Shown: positions 36,377-47,852 of the stretch, piece by piece
How positions within the stretch are numbered: position 1 is the stretch's first letter
How the letters are laid out: every line of letters begins with the position of its first letter
Assembly: GCA_014904845.1 (NCBI GenBank)
Contig: MU119296.1
Span: 62,001 to 126,000 of the forward strand
Length of the DNA stretch: 64,000 nucleotides
Direction: 5' to 3'
From: Acephala macrosclerotiorum
Taxonomy: Eukaryota > Ascomycota > Leotiomycetes > Helotiales > Mollisiaceae
Notes under the pieces: generated by a model
Seen by the model: the letters and a program-made list of their open reading frames with translations, nothing else
Databases searched by the model: none
What the model was told of the DNA's origin: nothing
Position numbers and translations under genes: made by a program

Positions 36377-37612
36377 CTACGGCTTCAAAAGCAACTTCCC
36401 GGTTGTCTTTCGTCCTTCGAGATCGGTGTGGGCTCTCGCGACATCCGCCAGAGGGTAGGTCTCATGGATTCTGACATTGAAGTTGTGCTTGGTGATGAAT
36501 TCAAAGAGCTCCCCCGTGTATCTCTCGAATTCCTCTCTTGTAGCAATGTAGTTAAACAATGTCGGTCTCAAGACCTTGACGTTCTTGGCCGACAATCTTG
36601 CGATGGTCAAGGGAGGGACTGCTCCAGACTACAAATTCCTCTTAGCATAACTCCTGATATTTTTATTGAGAAGCGAGTTACTCACCGAATTTCCATAAGA
36701 AACAACCGTCCCCTTCCTAGCCACAACCTCCAAATCATTCTCAAACTGATCCTTCCCCGTACTATCAAAAACAGCCGCCACCCCTTCTCCGCCCGTAATC
36801 TCCTTAACTTTCCCCACAAAGTCCTTCTCCTCTTTATAATTAATCATAAACTCCGCTCCATTCTCCTTCGCTAATTCGATCTTCTCCGCTGTACTTGCTG
36901 TTCCAATCGTCCTTGCCCCAACAGCTTTCAGCAGCTGACATAACCAGAGCCCGACTCCGCCTGCTGCAGCGTGGATTAAGATCCAATCGCATTTTTTGAC
37001 TTCATATGCTTCTCGAATCAGAGTCAAAGCGGTCAAGCCTTGGAGGAAGGCAGCGGCTGCGATGGATGGAGAGAGAGAGGAAGGAATGGGGTATGCTGTG
37101 CTAGCTGGGGCAGATGTGTATTCTGCGTATGCAGAGGTTCCCATCCAGACTACGCGGTCGCCGACTTTGAGGTTATATAAGTTGCCACCGCCGGTTGAAA
37201 CTATTGTGCCTTCTGCTTCGCGGCCAAGGATTTCAGGCTTGGGAGCAGGATAAAGTCCTGTGCGGAAGTAGCTATTAATTTCTTGTTAGTCCTTCTGCAG
37301 ATCCAGAGGTTGAAAGAAAGGAGAGAATGGGGCCGGAGGGGGATCGATGGAAAGGGAGAAGTACGTGTCAATATAATTAATCCCAATAAAATCATTTTTC
37401 ACCAACACTTCTCCCTCCTTTGGTGTCGGAACCGGAAGATCAGTCTTATACTGCAAAACTTCCACCCCTCCCGTCTTCTCGATCAAAACCCCCTTCATCG
37501 TCTTCGGAATCTCGGTAGCCATCGTGCGTACGAAGTGTGAATTGAGCTGTGCAACTCGAGCTCTCGGCGTGTTGACAATCGAAGCAAATCTAGCAGTCTG
37601 TCTGGCAAACAT
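36377..37612 (-). CDS. NADPH:quinone oxidoreductase, zeta-crystallin type
   Basis: Medium-chain reductase that reduces quinones using NADPH. Exons: 37612-37365, 37271-36686, 36628-36377; 361 aa. The N-terminus MFARQTARFASIVNTPRARV is Arg/Ser/Ala rich without acids, a probable mitochondrial presequence. An internal Met (MATEIPKTMK) could start a cytosolic form, as suggested for yeast Zta1 relatives. QOR landmarks: MKGVLIEKTGG, FIGINYIDTYFRTGLYP, ILGREAEGTIV, GDRVVWMG, FLQGLTALTLI, the nucleotide-binding loop IHAAAGGVGLWLCQLL, VFDSTGKDQFENDL, and the C-terminal HTDLEGRKTTGKLLLKP. No zinc ligands are seen, as expected for this class. Both introns join in frame. Confidence 0.93.
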
Positions 37613-38005
37613 ACGGCATTAAATACTCCACTTCTTTGAGAGGGGTTAGTGTAACAAAAGACCAAAGCTGGAAAAGAGCTGATTGGTGGTTGTTTCAATT
37701 GGTTTATAAGCAAAGCATTCGGGGATCAATGAGCTCTCAAGATGGGGTGTGACGTGCTTTCCGATGCGGGGGCAAGTCCGTTATCGGACAGGGGTCAAGG
37801 AGAAAGGAGGGGCAGCTCGGAACGGTAACCTGATGCGTGTAGAACGACAAGACATAAGCTTTGGCTTGCAGCTCGTTATCTTACGAATATTTCAATTCAT
37901 GAGTGATTCGAATCATGTCTCTTGACCATCCGACCCAGTTACGACCCTCCCCAAGTCTCGCTGCCGAAATCGGATCGGATCCGGCCCTACCTCGCTTCAG
38001 CCACT
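37613..38005. other. Intergenic, QOR promoter and ankyrin-gene 3' side
   Basis: 393 bp between the QOR start and the stop of the ankyrin-type gene, both on the minus strand. No ORF or motif recognised. Confidence 0.45.
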
Positions 38006-40827
38006 TTACTCCAAGCGAGACCCAAAGAATGTGGTTCTACGCATTGATCTTCTAGAAGCTGTGGAAATATGTTCATCTAGATTGGCAACTGTACATTGAA
38101 TATCCGCTAAGAAGTCCCGCCCATCTCCAACGACCCAACCTACCGATGATCGTTTAACTTCCCACCTATCCAAATATCCCAAAAGAGCCACATCAACTGC
38201 CAACACTCACCCCCAACAGCCCTAAGCAAATTCCGAAGATCTAGCATCGTATACCAACCTCCCCAGCACGCCATCGTCAACACCGCTCTATATCCCCAGA
38301 CCCCACCGCGATCAATCATGAAATGAAAAACATATCCACACACCAAGTAACTAAACGCAAATAAGAGTGCATCCTCGAAACAATATCCCTTCCATCCAGA
38401 GTTATATCTCCACTTCATTATCTTCTCGTCTATCTCTTTCCACCATTCATAAAAGGCCTACGAACAGCATCAGTTTCCACCTTTTTGGATTCCTCGTCTG
38501 TACATACCTCATATGCTATCGTTATTTTTGATTGTAAAGGCTGGTAAAGAACAACGAAGCCCCATTCCACTAGATTCAGACTTTTCGGTGGTCCAGACTT
38601 GCTCCTAGTTCCCTGGATCTTAGCAAACTTCTCTTCTTTCTTCTGACAGCGACGTTCAAATCGTGCTCGAAAGAGTTTTGCCAGCGCTTCGTCCCTCTTA
38701 AAAGGCCAACCTAGTTCTGAAGCTGCAAGGCAATATGCCGAGCGAGGATAAATGTAAGGCCAATCGCGCAGTTCGTCAGAAGAAAAATAGTAGCCATAAC
38801 GGGAGTGTCGTGGAGATCCAAGATGTCGGAATTCATGAAGCACCTCAAAAGCTGCATCGTTTGGATCTAACCACCAGTCCCACGATATCGAAAAGGGGGC
38901 TTGATCGACAACTCGTAAGATTCGTGGCTTGCGATCGAGGTGTGACATAAAAGGCAGGTATGGAACATGGGAATCTTTCAGGTGGTTCTGACGCTCAGTT
39001 TGGAGGAATGCAGGAATATCCACATTCGATACACTTAAGATGTCGATCATATGGGCCCCCACAATCTCAGAGTCGAATGGATCTAACGCTTGCTCCATAA
39101 TATAATCGAGGAAACTGGTCGTTCGCTTGTAAGAAGAGATGTAGTGGTGCCATCCACGGATAGCTATCGAACGAGGGACGTTCTTGAGTTCGTCGTGATA
39201 CGAGGCTCCCATAGCTATCAGACGGCAGGCAATTCCTTTCCATCCTACGGACTGGTCTGGACTAGAGGTCCAACTCTTCGTGATGGCCACGGCTAGAGGA
39301 GGGTGGTGAAAGAGATTGACATTGTCTTCCGTTACCCATTCGCGGACGATGGCATCGAATGCTTCTGGCGATTGTGATCCTGCTATGTCGAATAAGGAAG
39401 GGCAGAAGTCGGACATGCCCATGTCCTCAGGATTCGAGACAAGCATATTGTACGTGGCTGCTATGTTCTCGATTGGCAGTCCCGGGTGAACCCTCCTGAC
39501 GGGCGGCTATTATGGAATTGTCAGATCGTATCTACAATATGCTAGTATGTGAAGTTTAGACAGCTGGCATAATCTTGCAGACTTTGCAGCTCGAAATCAA
39601 AAGTACATGTGGCCAGCCAAAGCGCAACTTGAATTTTTAGAAACTACCACTTACTTGCCCCAAACATCCGTCACATCGGGATCGATTCCTACTTTCAAAA
39701 GGAGCTCGCAGATTTCCACGGAATATCCACTGGCAGCCATCTATTGCATTTGTTAGCGAAGACATTCACAATTGAATAGCATAACTCACATGTAGCAACG
39801 TGGTACTATTGCTGTCAACGGCGAATGGCGAAATGGTACGATTGCTGATCTGTTTCTGAACGACTTCAAACATTCCACGTCTGCACTGAGTCCAAATTGG
39901 ATGATAACTGTCGATAATCGGCGATACTCGGCACGATCTTTCAATAGACCCCCAAAAGTTCGTGTACTGTAACACATAACAGCGAGATAAAAACGACAGG
40001 ACGACGAGCCATGACGATGTTACTTTGGAGTCAGTATTAAGGCCTTCATCTGTCTCGTGGGGTTCCGAGGCCACCGAGTGAACCCTGGCAGCGACAATAC
40101 CCAACACGCCAAGGTACAATACCTGCTGAGGGGCTGCCTGTCGAGTGTTTGATTTGTCCGTCCCCTGACGAGACTTCTTGTACCTTTCACTGATCGTTTT
40201 GCCAGTACCTTTGCTGGCCACAACCTCCATTCGTAAAGCCACAAGCTCATTACTGACCACACCGACTGCTGCATTAGACGACGATATCTCACATAGCAGA
40301 TTCTGCATCCCGTGGAAGTGAGCAGACCTGTTTGAACTTCAGCACGTTGATGAAGCTGGGACATTGCAGGAACCTTACGTTAGGTTGGTAGTCATAACCA
40401 GGTTGAGGTTGCTCACAGCGCGATGTAGCTGCATTTCAATCGCCTCGATATCCTTCTTCTTGCAAGCCAGTTGAAGAAAGCCTATCGATCTCGTCGCTCG
40501 ACTCTTTGCTAGTGAAGCTTGCTTTGCTTTTTCGATGAGATTCTCCAACTTCGCCAAAGTCTTTTCGCAAGTCAGAACGGCCTTGAGAACCAGTTGCGAG
40601 ACATCGACGTCAGGGTAGCTGCTCCGCTTCCGCTGGCTATCAATCAATAGACCGACATATTCCAGTATAAGTTCGAGCTGCTCGAGTAGATCAACTAAGC
40701 GACTTAAATCTTCAGGGCCGTCTGGGAGAGATCGGAGGAACCGCTGAAGCTCGCGCACCGAGTCGACAAGTTGGATGGCTAGAGAGACAACTGCGATACC
40801 ACTGGCAACAGCGCTGAGCCCATCCAT
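38006..40827 (-). CDS. STAND-like N-terminal domain / ankyrin-type protein with predicted C-terminal membrane segments
   Basis: Function unknown. Exons: 40827-40379, 40327-39790, 39740-39655, 39495-38508, 38457-38211, 38139-38006; lengths sum to 813 codons plus stop. The N-terminus MDGLSAVASGIAVVSLAIQL, then a helical region, matches the fungal N-terminal domain seen on STAND/NACHT proteins and the azaphilone cluster protein L (PigL_N-like). A spacer rich in Lys/Ser/Thr precedes a WTQCRRGMFEVVQKQI motif and ankyrin-like units (NSTTLLHMAASGYSVEICEL, LLLKVGIDPDVTDVWG). A long unassigned region with Trp/Tyr-rich FEVLHEFRHLGSPRHSRYGY follows. The last two exons add AFYEWWKEIDEKIM and hydrophobic stretches (ALLFAFSYLVCGYVFHFMI, AVLTMACWGGWYTML). 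A reading without intron 38458-38507 stops at 38430, so the C-terminal membrane part depends on that GTATGT-TAG intron, which looks sound. No NTPase module is present. Confidence 0.75.
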
Positions 40828-41416
40828 ATTGCATCATATCCGTCGTCCCTTAGCTTTAGATAGATAGGACTCGAGAGTTGAGTTGCGAGGCCAGAAGTAA
40901 CAAGGCTGTTGCGATATCATTATGAAATAAAGGAGGAAAGAACAAGATCAAGAAAACATGTACGGCTTAGACTTGCACGCAGCCTTGCTGCGCGCGAGTG
41001 GCATTCTAAGCAAGTGCATCGGACCAATGATTCGGGCCTGTTAATGATTGAGCTGAGGTCCTGTTAGCTCGAGCTGCCTTACATCCTCAATCCATATCGT
41101 AGAGAGTGGTTGGTTCGAGGTCGTAAGCAGTTTGATGGGCCATGTAGAAGTGATGAAAAGAGAAGAAAGAAGGTCGCGTCGATGGGAAAGGGTGACTTTG
41201 GTCTTGATGCCGAGTCACGTGTTTACAGAACTCTTGCAGGTGGATTTCATCACTAGCCACTGCCGGTCAGCCTCATAGTGCTTGTTCATTCGAAAGACAG
41301 GTAACTGGGCTTTATGTTGATGTTTCACTATCGATATTCCTTGATTTGACAAGCGCGAGTATCTCCAACGTCTATGCACCATCCCGGTCCGTCCCCAGTC
41401 ACGTACCAAATCCCCC
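40828..41416. other. Intergenic, upstream of the ankyrin-type gene
   Basis: 589 bp holding the 5' region of the ankyrin-type gene and the 3' end of the cytochrome b561 gene. A GTCACGTG sequence at 41213-41220 is present. No ORF. Confidence 0.45.
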
Positions 41417-42008
41417 TCACCTGAGCTCGACTCCCATATTTCTCGCATCACGAGCTCTTTGCTTCTCTTTCCAGCTCAACACACCAAGAGCAACCAAATA
41501 GAAAATGATCGTCAGACCGCCAATGATCGCATAGTACCCATTCGGACCAACGAGATATCCGTCCACGATGCCTAACAGAATCAAAACTCGAGCTGCCCAG
41601 AAATGCCAGATCCCTCTCCAACTCCGCTTCCGATGAGCATGAAAGTAATTATGCTGGAGATATCCAAGGACCAGAGGAACGGCAAATAATGCAACCACGA
41701 TGGTCCCCAGGATTGAATGGGCGAGTTTCCACCACTGTTGAGAAGTCAGGATATGTTGGGTGTGCACTTGAAGGGTTGCTCACTCGAGGATTAATTTGGC
41801 AGAGGTAGACACCGAATCCAAATCCGACGATCATCAAGGCAGTGTTGAAGATTTGAAAATATGCGTGGTATTGCACAGCATGTTTGGCCTTGGAGAATCT
41901 GAGCCAAATCCCCCCGATTGCAAAGAATAAGAATGCAACAGCTGTCACAAGCGCATGTGCAACTCGATAGGTATCGAAACTAGTGTTTTGGTGCTGTGGA
42001 GGTGCCAT
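41417..42008 (-). CDS. Cytochrome b561-domain membrane protein
   Basis: Small di-haem transmembrane electron carrier candidate, probably of the fungal b561/FRRS1-like group without a DOMON domain. Exons: 42008-41784 and 41734-41417; 180 aa. The start is the first ATG in frame. About five membrane helices are apparent: VTAVAFLFFAIGGIWLRF, IFNTALMIVGFGFGVYL, AHSILGTIVVALFAVPLVLG, WHFWAARVLILLGIVDGYLV and YYAIIGGLTIIFYLVALGVL. His residues in HALVTA, HAVQYHAYFQ, HSILG, YLQHNYFHAHR and WHFW are placed to ligate haem. The C-terminus is basic and cytoplasmic-like (SWKEKQRARDARN). It may work with a secreted or membrane dehydrogenase partner not found in this window. Confidence 0.82.
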
Positions 42009-44003
42009 TTCGATTTCTTGAGAGAACGAGGCTATGATTCTACTGGCACACAATTGAGGATCTAGACGTGGAGATATACTTTCAGTACAGGTTGACTTCA
42101 ACACCCCTTTCTCAAACTTTCCAAGCCTTGCTTCAAATTACGAATAAGGGACACGCAGCCTCGATAAATTCGCGTGAACTTCGTCATTCTAGTCCTGAAT
42201 TTTATATTGTCAACGCGTTGAAGATTCGACCTGTTGCTTCAGAGAAGACGTTTTTTTCCTGCGCCAGTGACAGGATGGAGAAGTCTCATTCGTCAATATC
42301 TGTTCTCTCCAAGCCTCAGAACCTCAGGCTGGAGCGGTCGCTGTTCTGTGGATTCGCTTCATTGTACCACAAAGATGGCACTGTGTCAGCAACCAATTGC
42401 CCATTCTTCAATTGTAATAGATCCTGTCAGCCGGGCCTCGATTTCCTCCGCATTTGGACAAGCTTCGTCACCATGTGCCAAACCCTATACTCTACGAACA
42501 CAAGATCTTATCAACAATTTTGAATTGGGCATACTTTGTCAGCGCGGCTCCAACTTTGTCCGTATCCTGTAACACGTTCCTGGAAGCATGACCAGAGAAA
42601 TGCCAACGTTCGTTGCGCCTGCTGGTGAAGGCCCGAATGCAACTTTTGAGGCTTCAACGGTAACTTCAAATGGAAAGACGAAGAGAGCAGAATCACAAGC
42701 AAAGTTGCCTATTAAGATGAGCTGAGTTGTGAGAGTTATGCATTTCAAATACTCAAGCCAGGGAGGTTGTCGAGAAATGCAGTATGTTTCTGTCTTCGCA
42801 AATTCCACCATCCTATCTCTACTCTCGTTCGGCTTTGTGAGAGGCAACCTCATCTGCGAAGTCATCTCCTTCCCATTCCCTCATTCCACGCGTCTGGGGT
42901 GGTTTCTCTGCCGCGACTGCGCCCCCGACGATGAAGTACTTTCTCCCTACCCTCCTCTTTCTCCTTCACTGAAGCTAGATGAATGAGACCTAGGTGTCTC
43001 TAGTACTAGCTATTCACATTCTTTCCTTAGTAGGAGGGTCGACCGTCTGGTACGTGTCCCTCCTTAGTCTTATCAACTACTGTGCCCGTCCAACAGGAGC
43101 ATCCGAGTCTTTTGCTCAGCAATCGCATGCTTCGAGAAGGACTCTAATTAGGCTGCATCTTCGGTATTAGCTGGAGGAACAACTTCCTTGCTTCGCGGTT
43201 GGCGCTGGTCAAGGTCTAGAGCGGCGATGTGCTATGATGTAGAGAGAAGACTCAGCAGAATCCTAAAGTGCACATTCAGGATTTCGGCTACGCGAACAAA
43301 TATGTCTTCAAGGCTGCCAGGACATTTCTGGCTCTCCTGTGAAGGCAAAATGCTCTTCCCCTCCTCAGCAACTGAGTACCTACCTTCCTTCCAACCCACG
43401 ATACTTCCGAAACACCCATATAGATTTAAATAAGCAAATATTTCTCACAAAGCTCCGTGGTCAAGCTGTCACATCATCTCAACAACCACAACCTTTAACA
43501 TGCTAACAAGCAAACAGTTATTTGCGTGCGTGCGATGCTTGGTTATTTTCCTTAACATGGGGACTGTTGATGCGTCTGACACCCTCCACTGCACAACGAT
43601 TTCATGGTAGGCCAGGCAACTGGTGGTATCGTGGGGTAAGAGGAGGCGGAAAACTAAAAAGCTCCTTTCAACTAGGGGTGCAGGGGTCGTTTTTAATGAA
43701 TAGACATCCAACATGGTCGTGAGAGGGGGATATTTGTGTTGTAAGTGAACCATTTCTTCTGCACGGTCTTTCTTTACATCTTGACCACAGAGCTCAAATA
43801 CTTTTTGGCAACTTTTTGCATTCGCTTGCTTGGTTCAAGTAGGATGTTTTCGCTTGCTAAGTTGAAAAGGAGATGACCATGACTTTCGTTGTCCTCCAAA
43901 TCAAGAAGGCACGCGTAGCAACGCCCAACACCACCCACGAAGTCCGAGACTTCAGCACAAGTAACAACTCCAAAGACCACCCAACACCATCCATCACGAA
44001 AAG
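42009..44003. other. 2-kb intergenic region
   Basis: No convincing gene. A minus-strand frame at 42539-42865 has a suggestive beta-rich stretch (VAFGPSPAGATNVGIS) and could be a leftover exon, but flanking exons are lacking. Overlapping plus-strand frames at 42068-42572 look random. Confidence 0.4.
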
Positions 44004-45002
44004 CTATTTATTAAACCACACCTTCCTCCTCTCGTAAATCTTCCTTGGCCAAATATTCATTGCGGTCTTCCTTCCCCCAAGCAACGGCAACCCCGCATGC
44101 ACAACCCTCTCATCCCCAGTCCCATTAGCGTGTGAGTTAATCCAAAACAACGCATTCCCTTACTTCGGCACAAACACTGTCCCCCCGTCCCCCTTCCCTC
44201 CCTTCCCATTCTCATCTACCTTCCTCTCCCGTCTAAACCACTTCCCCTCCTTTCCCTTCACCTCCACATGTGGAAACCACGTCTCCCCACCCTTCACCTT
44301 CCCCTCCTCAGCCTTGAGATACACAAAGAAACTCGCCACGCGGTTGAAGAACCTCCCACTCCCATCATTGATCCTCTGCGGACTGTCATACCAATCATGA
44401 TGAACATCAAACTTCTCTCCCTGCTCATATCTCACTAACTGCGGGGTCCCGAAATCATCGATAGGACTCAGCAGCGTTCCCATAAATGCCGAAACACAGG
44501 AGAGGATGCATTGCGTAATGGGGGAGGATGGATCGAGGGCTCCAGAGCGAGAGGTGCGGGAGGTGGAGGGGCGTTTTGTGCCGTCGAGGTAGACTACTGA
44601 ACTCTCTAGATTTGGCTCTCTGTGTGGTTCTGTCAGTCCTGTGACTTATCTTTTATATCTTGTGAGGAAGTGAGAATGAAAGAGAGACGAACCCAGTAGC
44701 AAATAGCCCCTCTGCCTCCTTATTAGAAACAAAGTTGTTGATATAAATAAGTAAAGGATCGATAGAGACGATTTTAGTTGTGTATTGATGTGGCTCGCAG
44801 ACAAAAGGCTTCTCTCTGGAGTTGCCGAAAAGTGCTTGAATGGGAGAGAATGAGAACCCGTAGCTGTAGCTTACAACAAGAAGGGCTGTTATTGCGTAGC
44901 TTGAGAGGGCAATTTTGAGGAGGGGTAGGTCTGCTGCTTTTGGGCTCTGTATTTGATGTTAGTGTTGTCAAAGGGAGATTTTGAGAGGACGATTCTCACC
45001 AT
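44004..45002 (-). pseudogene. Prolyl 4-hydroxylase-like 2OG-Fe(II) dioxygenase with a premature stop
   Basis: Membrane-anchored prolyl 4-hydroxylase alpha-like enzyme. Exons: 45002-45000 (the ATG alone), 44946-44693, 44619-44004. The frame is preserved exactly through to the TAG at 44004-44006 except for one internal TAA at 44160-44162. A signal-anchor helix (LKIALSSYAITALLVVSYSY) follows the short N-terminus, then IVSIDPLLIYINNFVS, RTSRSGALDP, FMGTLLSPIDDFGTPQLVRY and GEKFDVHHDWYD with the first iron His and Asp. Downstream of the TAA the frame continues GNALFWINS, DERVVHAGLPL (second iron His) and KTAMNIWPRKIYER (2OG-binding region). The stop sits at the position usually occupied by Ala or Ser before GNALFW, one change away from TCA. 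As written the protein lacks an iron ligand and the cosubstrate site. The intron donor at 44692 (gttcgt) is also unusual. Confidence 0.8.
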
Positions 45003-45879
45003 AATGAAGGCGTTGAAAGGTGCACAGGTACTTTTCACGAGAAGTAACAGTATGTCTTCACCAAATAATCTCACCCTTACACGATTTCTTTTCCCCTATT
45101 CATACTATCCACAGCTCCCAGCTCTCGTTCCAACATCACTCGCTTCACAAAAGGAGGTCGGCCCTCCCATCCCATTCGCTACCAAGAAAATGCATAAATC
45201 CGGCACGGCTTAATCTCACCTTTCCCAATATCAGATACAAACTATAAACCCTTATCAGTGAATCGTACTAGACCTTTCATCGTTAATCGGTGGCATTAGA
45301 TTGTTTCTTGGGTATTTTCGTGGATTCTTCTGTTGGTGCGGGCCGACAACCATGTGGCACGAGAGCATCCTTGAACGTCGTACCAAGCAATATGGATTTT
45401 CGGGGGAAGCACAATATATTGATGTGATGAACTTTGTATTTACCTATCTCTATCTCATCTTCTACGAAAAGAGGGGAAGTGAAAGGAAACACGCAGTCTT
45501 GTCTATCGAGAACTGTCTGGGCAAGCAAGGAAATCGTCATCTATTTTATTTGCAGAAAGCAGAGAGCAGAATAATCGCGAACGAACCTTTGGCTCTCATC
45601 TTCTCCATCCATGCTATGCTATCCATTCCACGCCTGCCATACGCCAAGTTGATATGCCTGCAAAAGACCAAGAAGAGCAGAAACCGCAATAAAGAAACGC
45701 CGAAATCATATGCAAGGAGTAGCGAAAGTGCGGTAGAGGAGGCCGGGAAGCCGCTCGGCATTTGCGATACCTTAGTAGCGAGAGTAAGCCACGGAAGCCA
45801 AGTACCGAGAAGAAAGTGGGATGTCTACTTCGGGATCGGAAGGAGGGCGCCGGGTAATATAAATACCTTGGCGGGCTTC
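45003..45879. other. Intergenic Arb1 3' / P4H 5'
   Basis: 877 bp. A plus-strand frame at 45301-46026 (241 codons from a non-ATG codon) overlaps the end of Arb1 antisense and shows no domains; judged noise. Confidence 0.4.
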
Positions 45880-47852
45880 TCACTTCATATCCGTAAGCAA
45901 TTTATCGTCATCGTTGAGTTCCTTTTCCATTGCGGCATCCAAGGCTCGCTCCTCAACTTCTGGGTCGTCGACGGTTGGTGGTGGTCGGGTGTTAGGGACT
46001 GTGCGAGGTTAGTTGAGTGCTTGTAATGTGATTGATTGATTGATTGATTGAGGGAAGACATACTTGGCTCCTTCCAGAGCACCATCTTCTCGTTTGGGAG
46101 GGCAGTGAAGAAAGAGCAATAAAGGCCGATAATGGTATCGAAGAACTTAACACCAATGTTAAGTTCATGGACCTTGAGCTCCATCTTCAGACCAACATAG
46201 CAAAGGTGCAAAAGATCATCCTCAAGCCAAAATGACTCAATCACATTCTCCTCTTCGACCAAAGCACTATCACCCTCGTCGTCGGTGAAGTCCTCAGGGA
46301 CAAGTTGCGGGCCCTCCCAACGCTTGAGCTTGAGAATACCAAGAGCCTTGATGAAACCTAGTTCGCCTTGGAAGTTCTTCACATTAGCATACTCCTCAAC
46401 CGTCTTCAGGTCCGGGCGTTCAATGGCTACAACCTCGTAAGCCCGAGCTTCAGACTTAATGATCTCCACATCTTCAGCCATGACTTTGAGAAACATCTCA
46501 TCGTTACCAGCGAAGGCGATAGCAGTCTTAAAGATGCGCTCAGCCTCGGGGATTGTTAATCCTTGATCGGCCTTGCCCCAGTCCTCGTAATTCGGGTCAT
46601 CAATAGCCCAAGCTGCGTCGCCCATATGAGCTCCTTGGTAGCGACCACCATACAGAGTTGAGACAGCAGTGTTAAAATCTCCGGGCATCTTCAAATTGAG
46701 TTGCCGGATGGCCCAAAGTTCCTTCTCGGCTAGATCACAAATCTTGCGTGCGGCCATGACATCTTGGGTATAGTCTTCGCAAACTCGGTGATGGAGGACA
46801 TAGTTGAGGAAGTTTCGGACGACCATGGCGTAAAGTTGAATTTCCTTCTCCTTCTCCATGGAGAACATTCTTGGGACTCGATAGGAGCTAGAGACGATTA
46901 GCCACGAATACGTGCCTGCGATGAGGCGTCTTACAAGAAACCCTTGGCAACACCCTCAAAGTCAACAACCCATTTGTCGGACCCATCGTAGTACTTCGCA
47001 TTGCCTGAGCCGCCAGTTCGGACATAGTCAGTAGCCTGTAGAGCAGCGATTTCTGCCGCAGAAGCGTTGTCTAGAGTCTCCTGATCCAAGGCACCTCCAG
47101 TGAAAGCCTTTGTAGTTGCTTCAATACCACCGAGCATGAAGTACTTGGTCAAGATATTGCTGCGGACCTCATCCAGGTTACGGCGAGCTCGGTAGCGTTG
47201 AATGCAGGTCTGGATACGACTACTAGGATTAGCTGAGATCAAGACTCGATTGTCGAAACATACCTCTCGAACGGAACGGAACTGCAGATGAATTAGTACA
47301 TATTTAGAAGAGGCGACAAGTCAACTTACAGGTTATAAACATCACACTCCTCCTCGTGCTCTTCTGGGGTAACTGGAGGATCGCAGTAGAACTCTGTACA
47401 GAGACTCAGTATTGGTCTTGTCGCGTGGAACACCACATACCTTCAAAACCAGTTGCACCTGCCTTTCTGTTCTTCCCACTGCTCTTCTTTCTCTTCTTCT
47501 TCTCAGGGCCAGCAACCACGGATGGAAGACTAGTTCCCGGGATACAGTTCTTGTCCTCCTTTGCGCGCTCATCGCTACTGTTGACATTACTGGCATTGCT
47601 TGGCGTAGCTGGTGTTGGAGGTGGAGGATTTGGACATGGAGAAAAGGGAGGTGTCATGACCCCATCTTGCAATCCTGCTTCGGCAACTTCGACATGCTCG
47701 CCATTGTTCTTTCCAGGTCGCAATCTAAGGAGATCTTTGGCCGTGTATCGTAGGCTCTCTGGCTTATTCTGTACCTCCTTGAGCGCCTTGTTGAGATCGA
47801 TGTCGCTGATTGCTCTGGAGAGCGCCGCTTGGGCATCTTCTGACGTGACCAT
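45880..47852 (-). CDS. ARB1: Arb1-like subunit of the Argonaute siRNA chaperone (ARC) complex
   Basis: In fission yeast Arb1 holds Ago1 loaded with duplex siRNA and is needed for RNAi-directed heterochromatin. Exons: 47852-47441, 47393-47330, 47281-47264, 47222-46935, 46887-46064, 45998-45880; 574 aa, frame closed. The N-terminus (LRYTAKDLLRLRPG) precedes a Ser/Pro-rich linker and a basic block (EKKKRKKSSGKNRK). The Arb1 signature follows: GFEEFYCDPPVTPEEHEEE, then IQTCIQRYRARRNLDEVRSN, YFMLGGIEATTKAF, SYRVPRMFSMEKEKEIQLY, RNFLNYVLHHRVCEDYTQDV, and DFNTAVSTLYGGRYQGA. FFDTIIGLYCSFFTALPNEK ends the conserved part, with an acidic tail. Exon 3 is an 18-nt microexon between 41-nt and 48-nt introns. 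The neighbouring NAG-NAG acceptor at 47220-47225 leaves a one-Ser ambiguity. Confidence 0.88.
46030..46049 (+). repeat. (GATT)5 microsatellite inside the last Arb1 intron
   Basis: Five perfect GATT units on the plus strand within the 45999-46063 intron, just downstream of its splice donor on the minus strand (AATC units in the transcript). Confidence 0.9.

Noticed and set aside
42539..42865. Minus-strand frame with a beta-rich looking stretch
   Set aside because: Looks somewhat protein-like, but no flanking exons, start or family could be found; kept as a note in the intergenic entry.
45301..46026. Plus-strand frame of 241 codons
   Set aside because: Starts at a non-ATG codon, overlaps the Arb1 3' end antisense and shows no domains.
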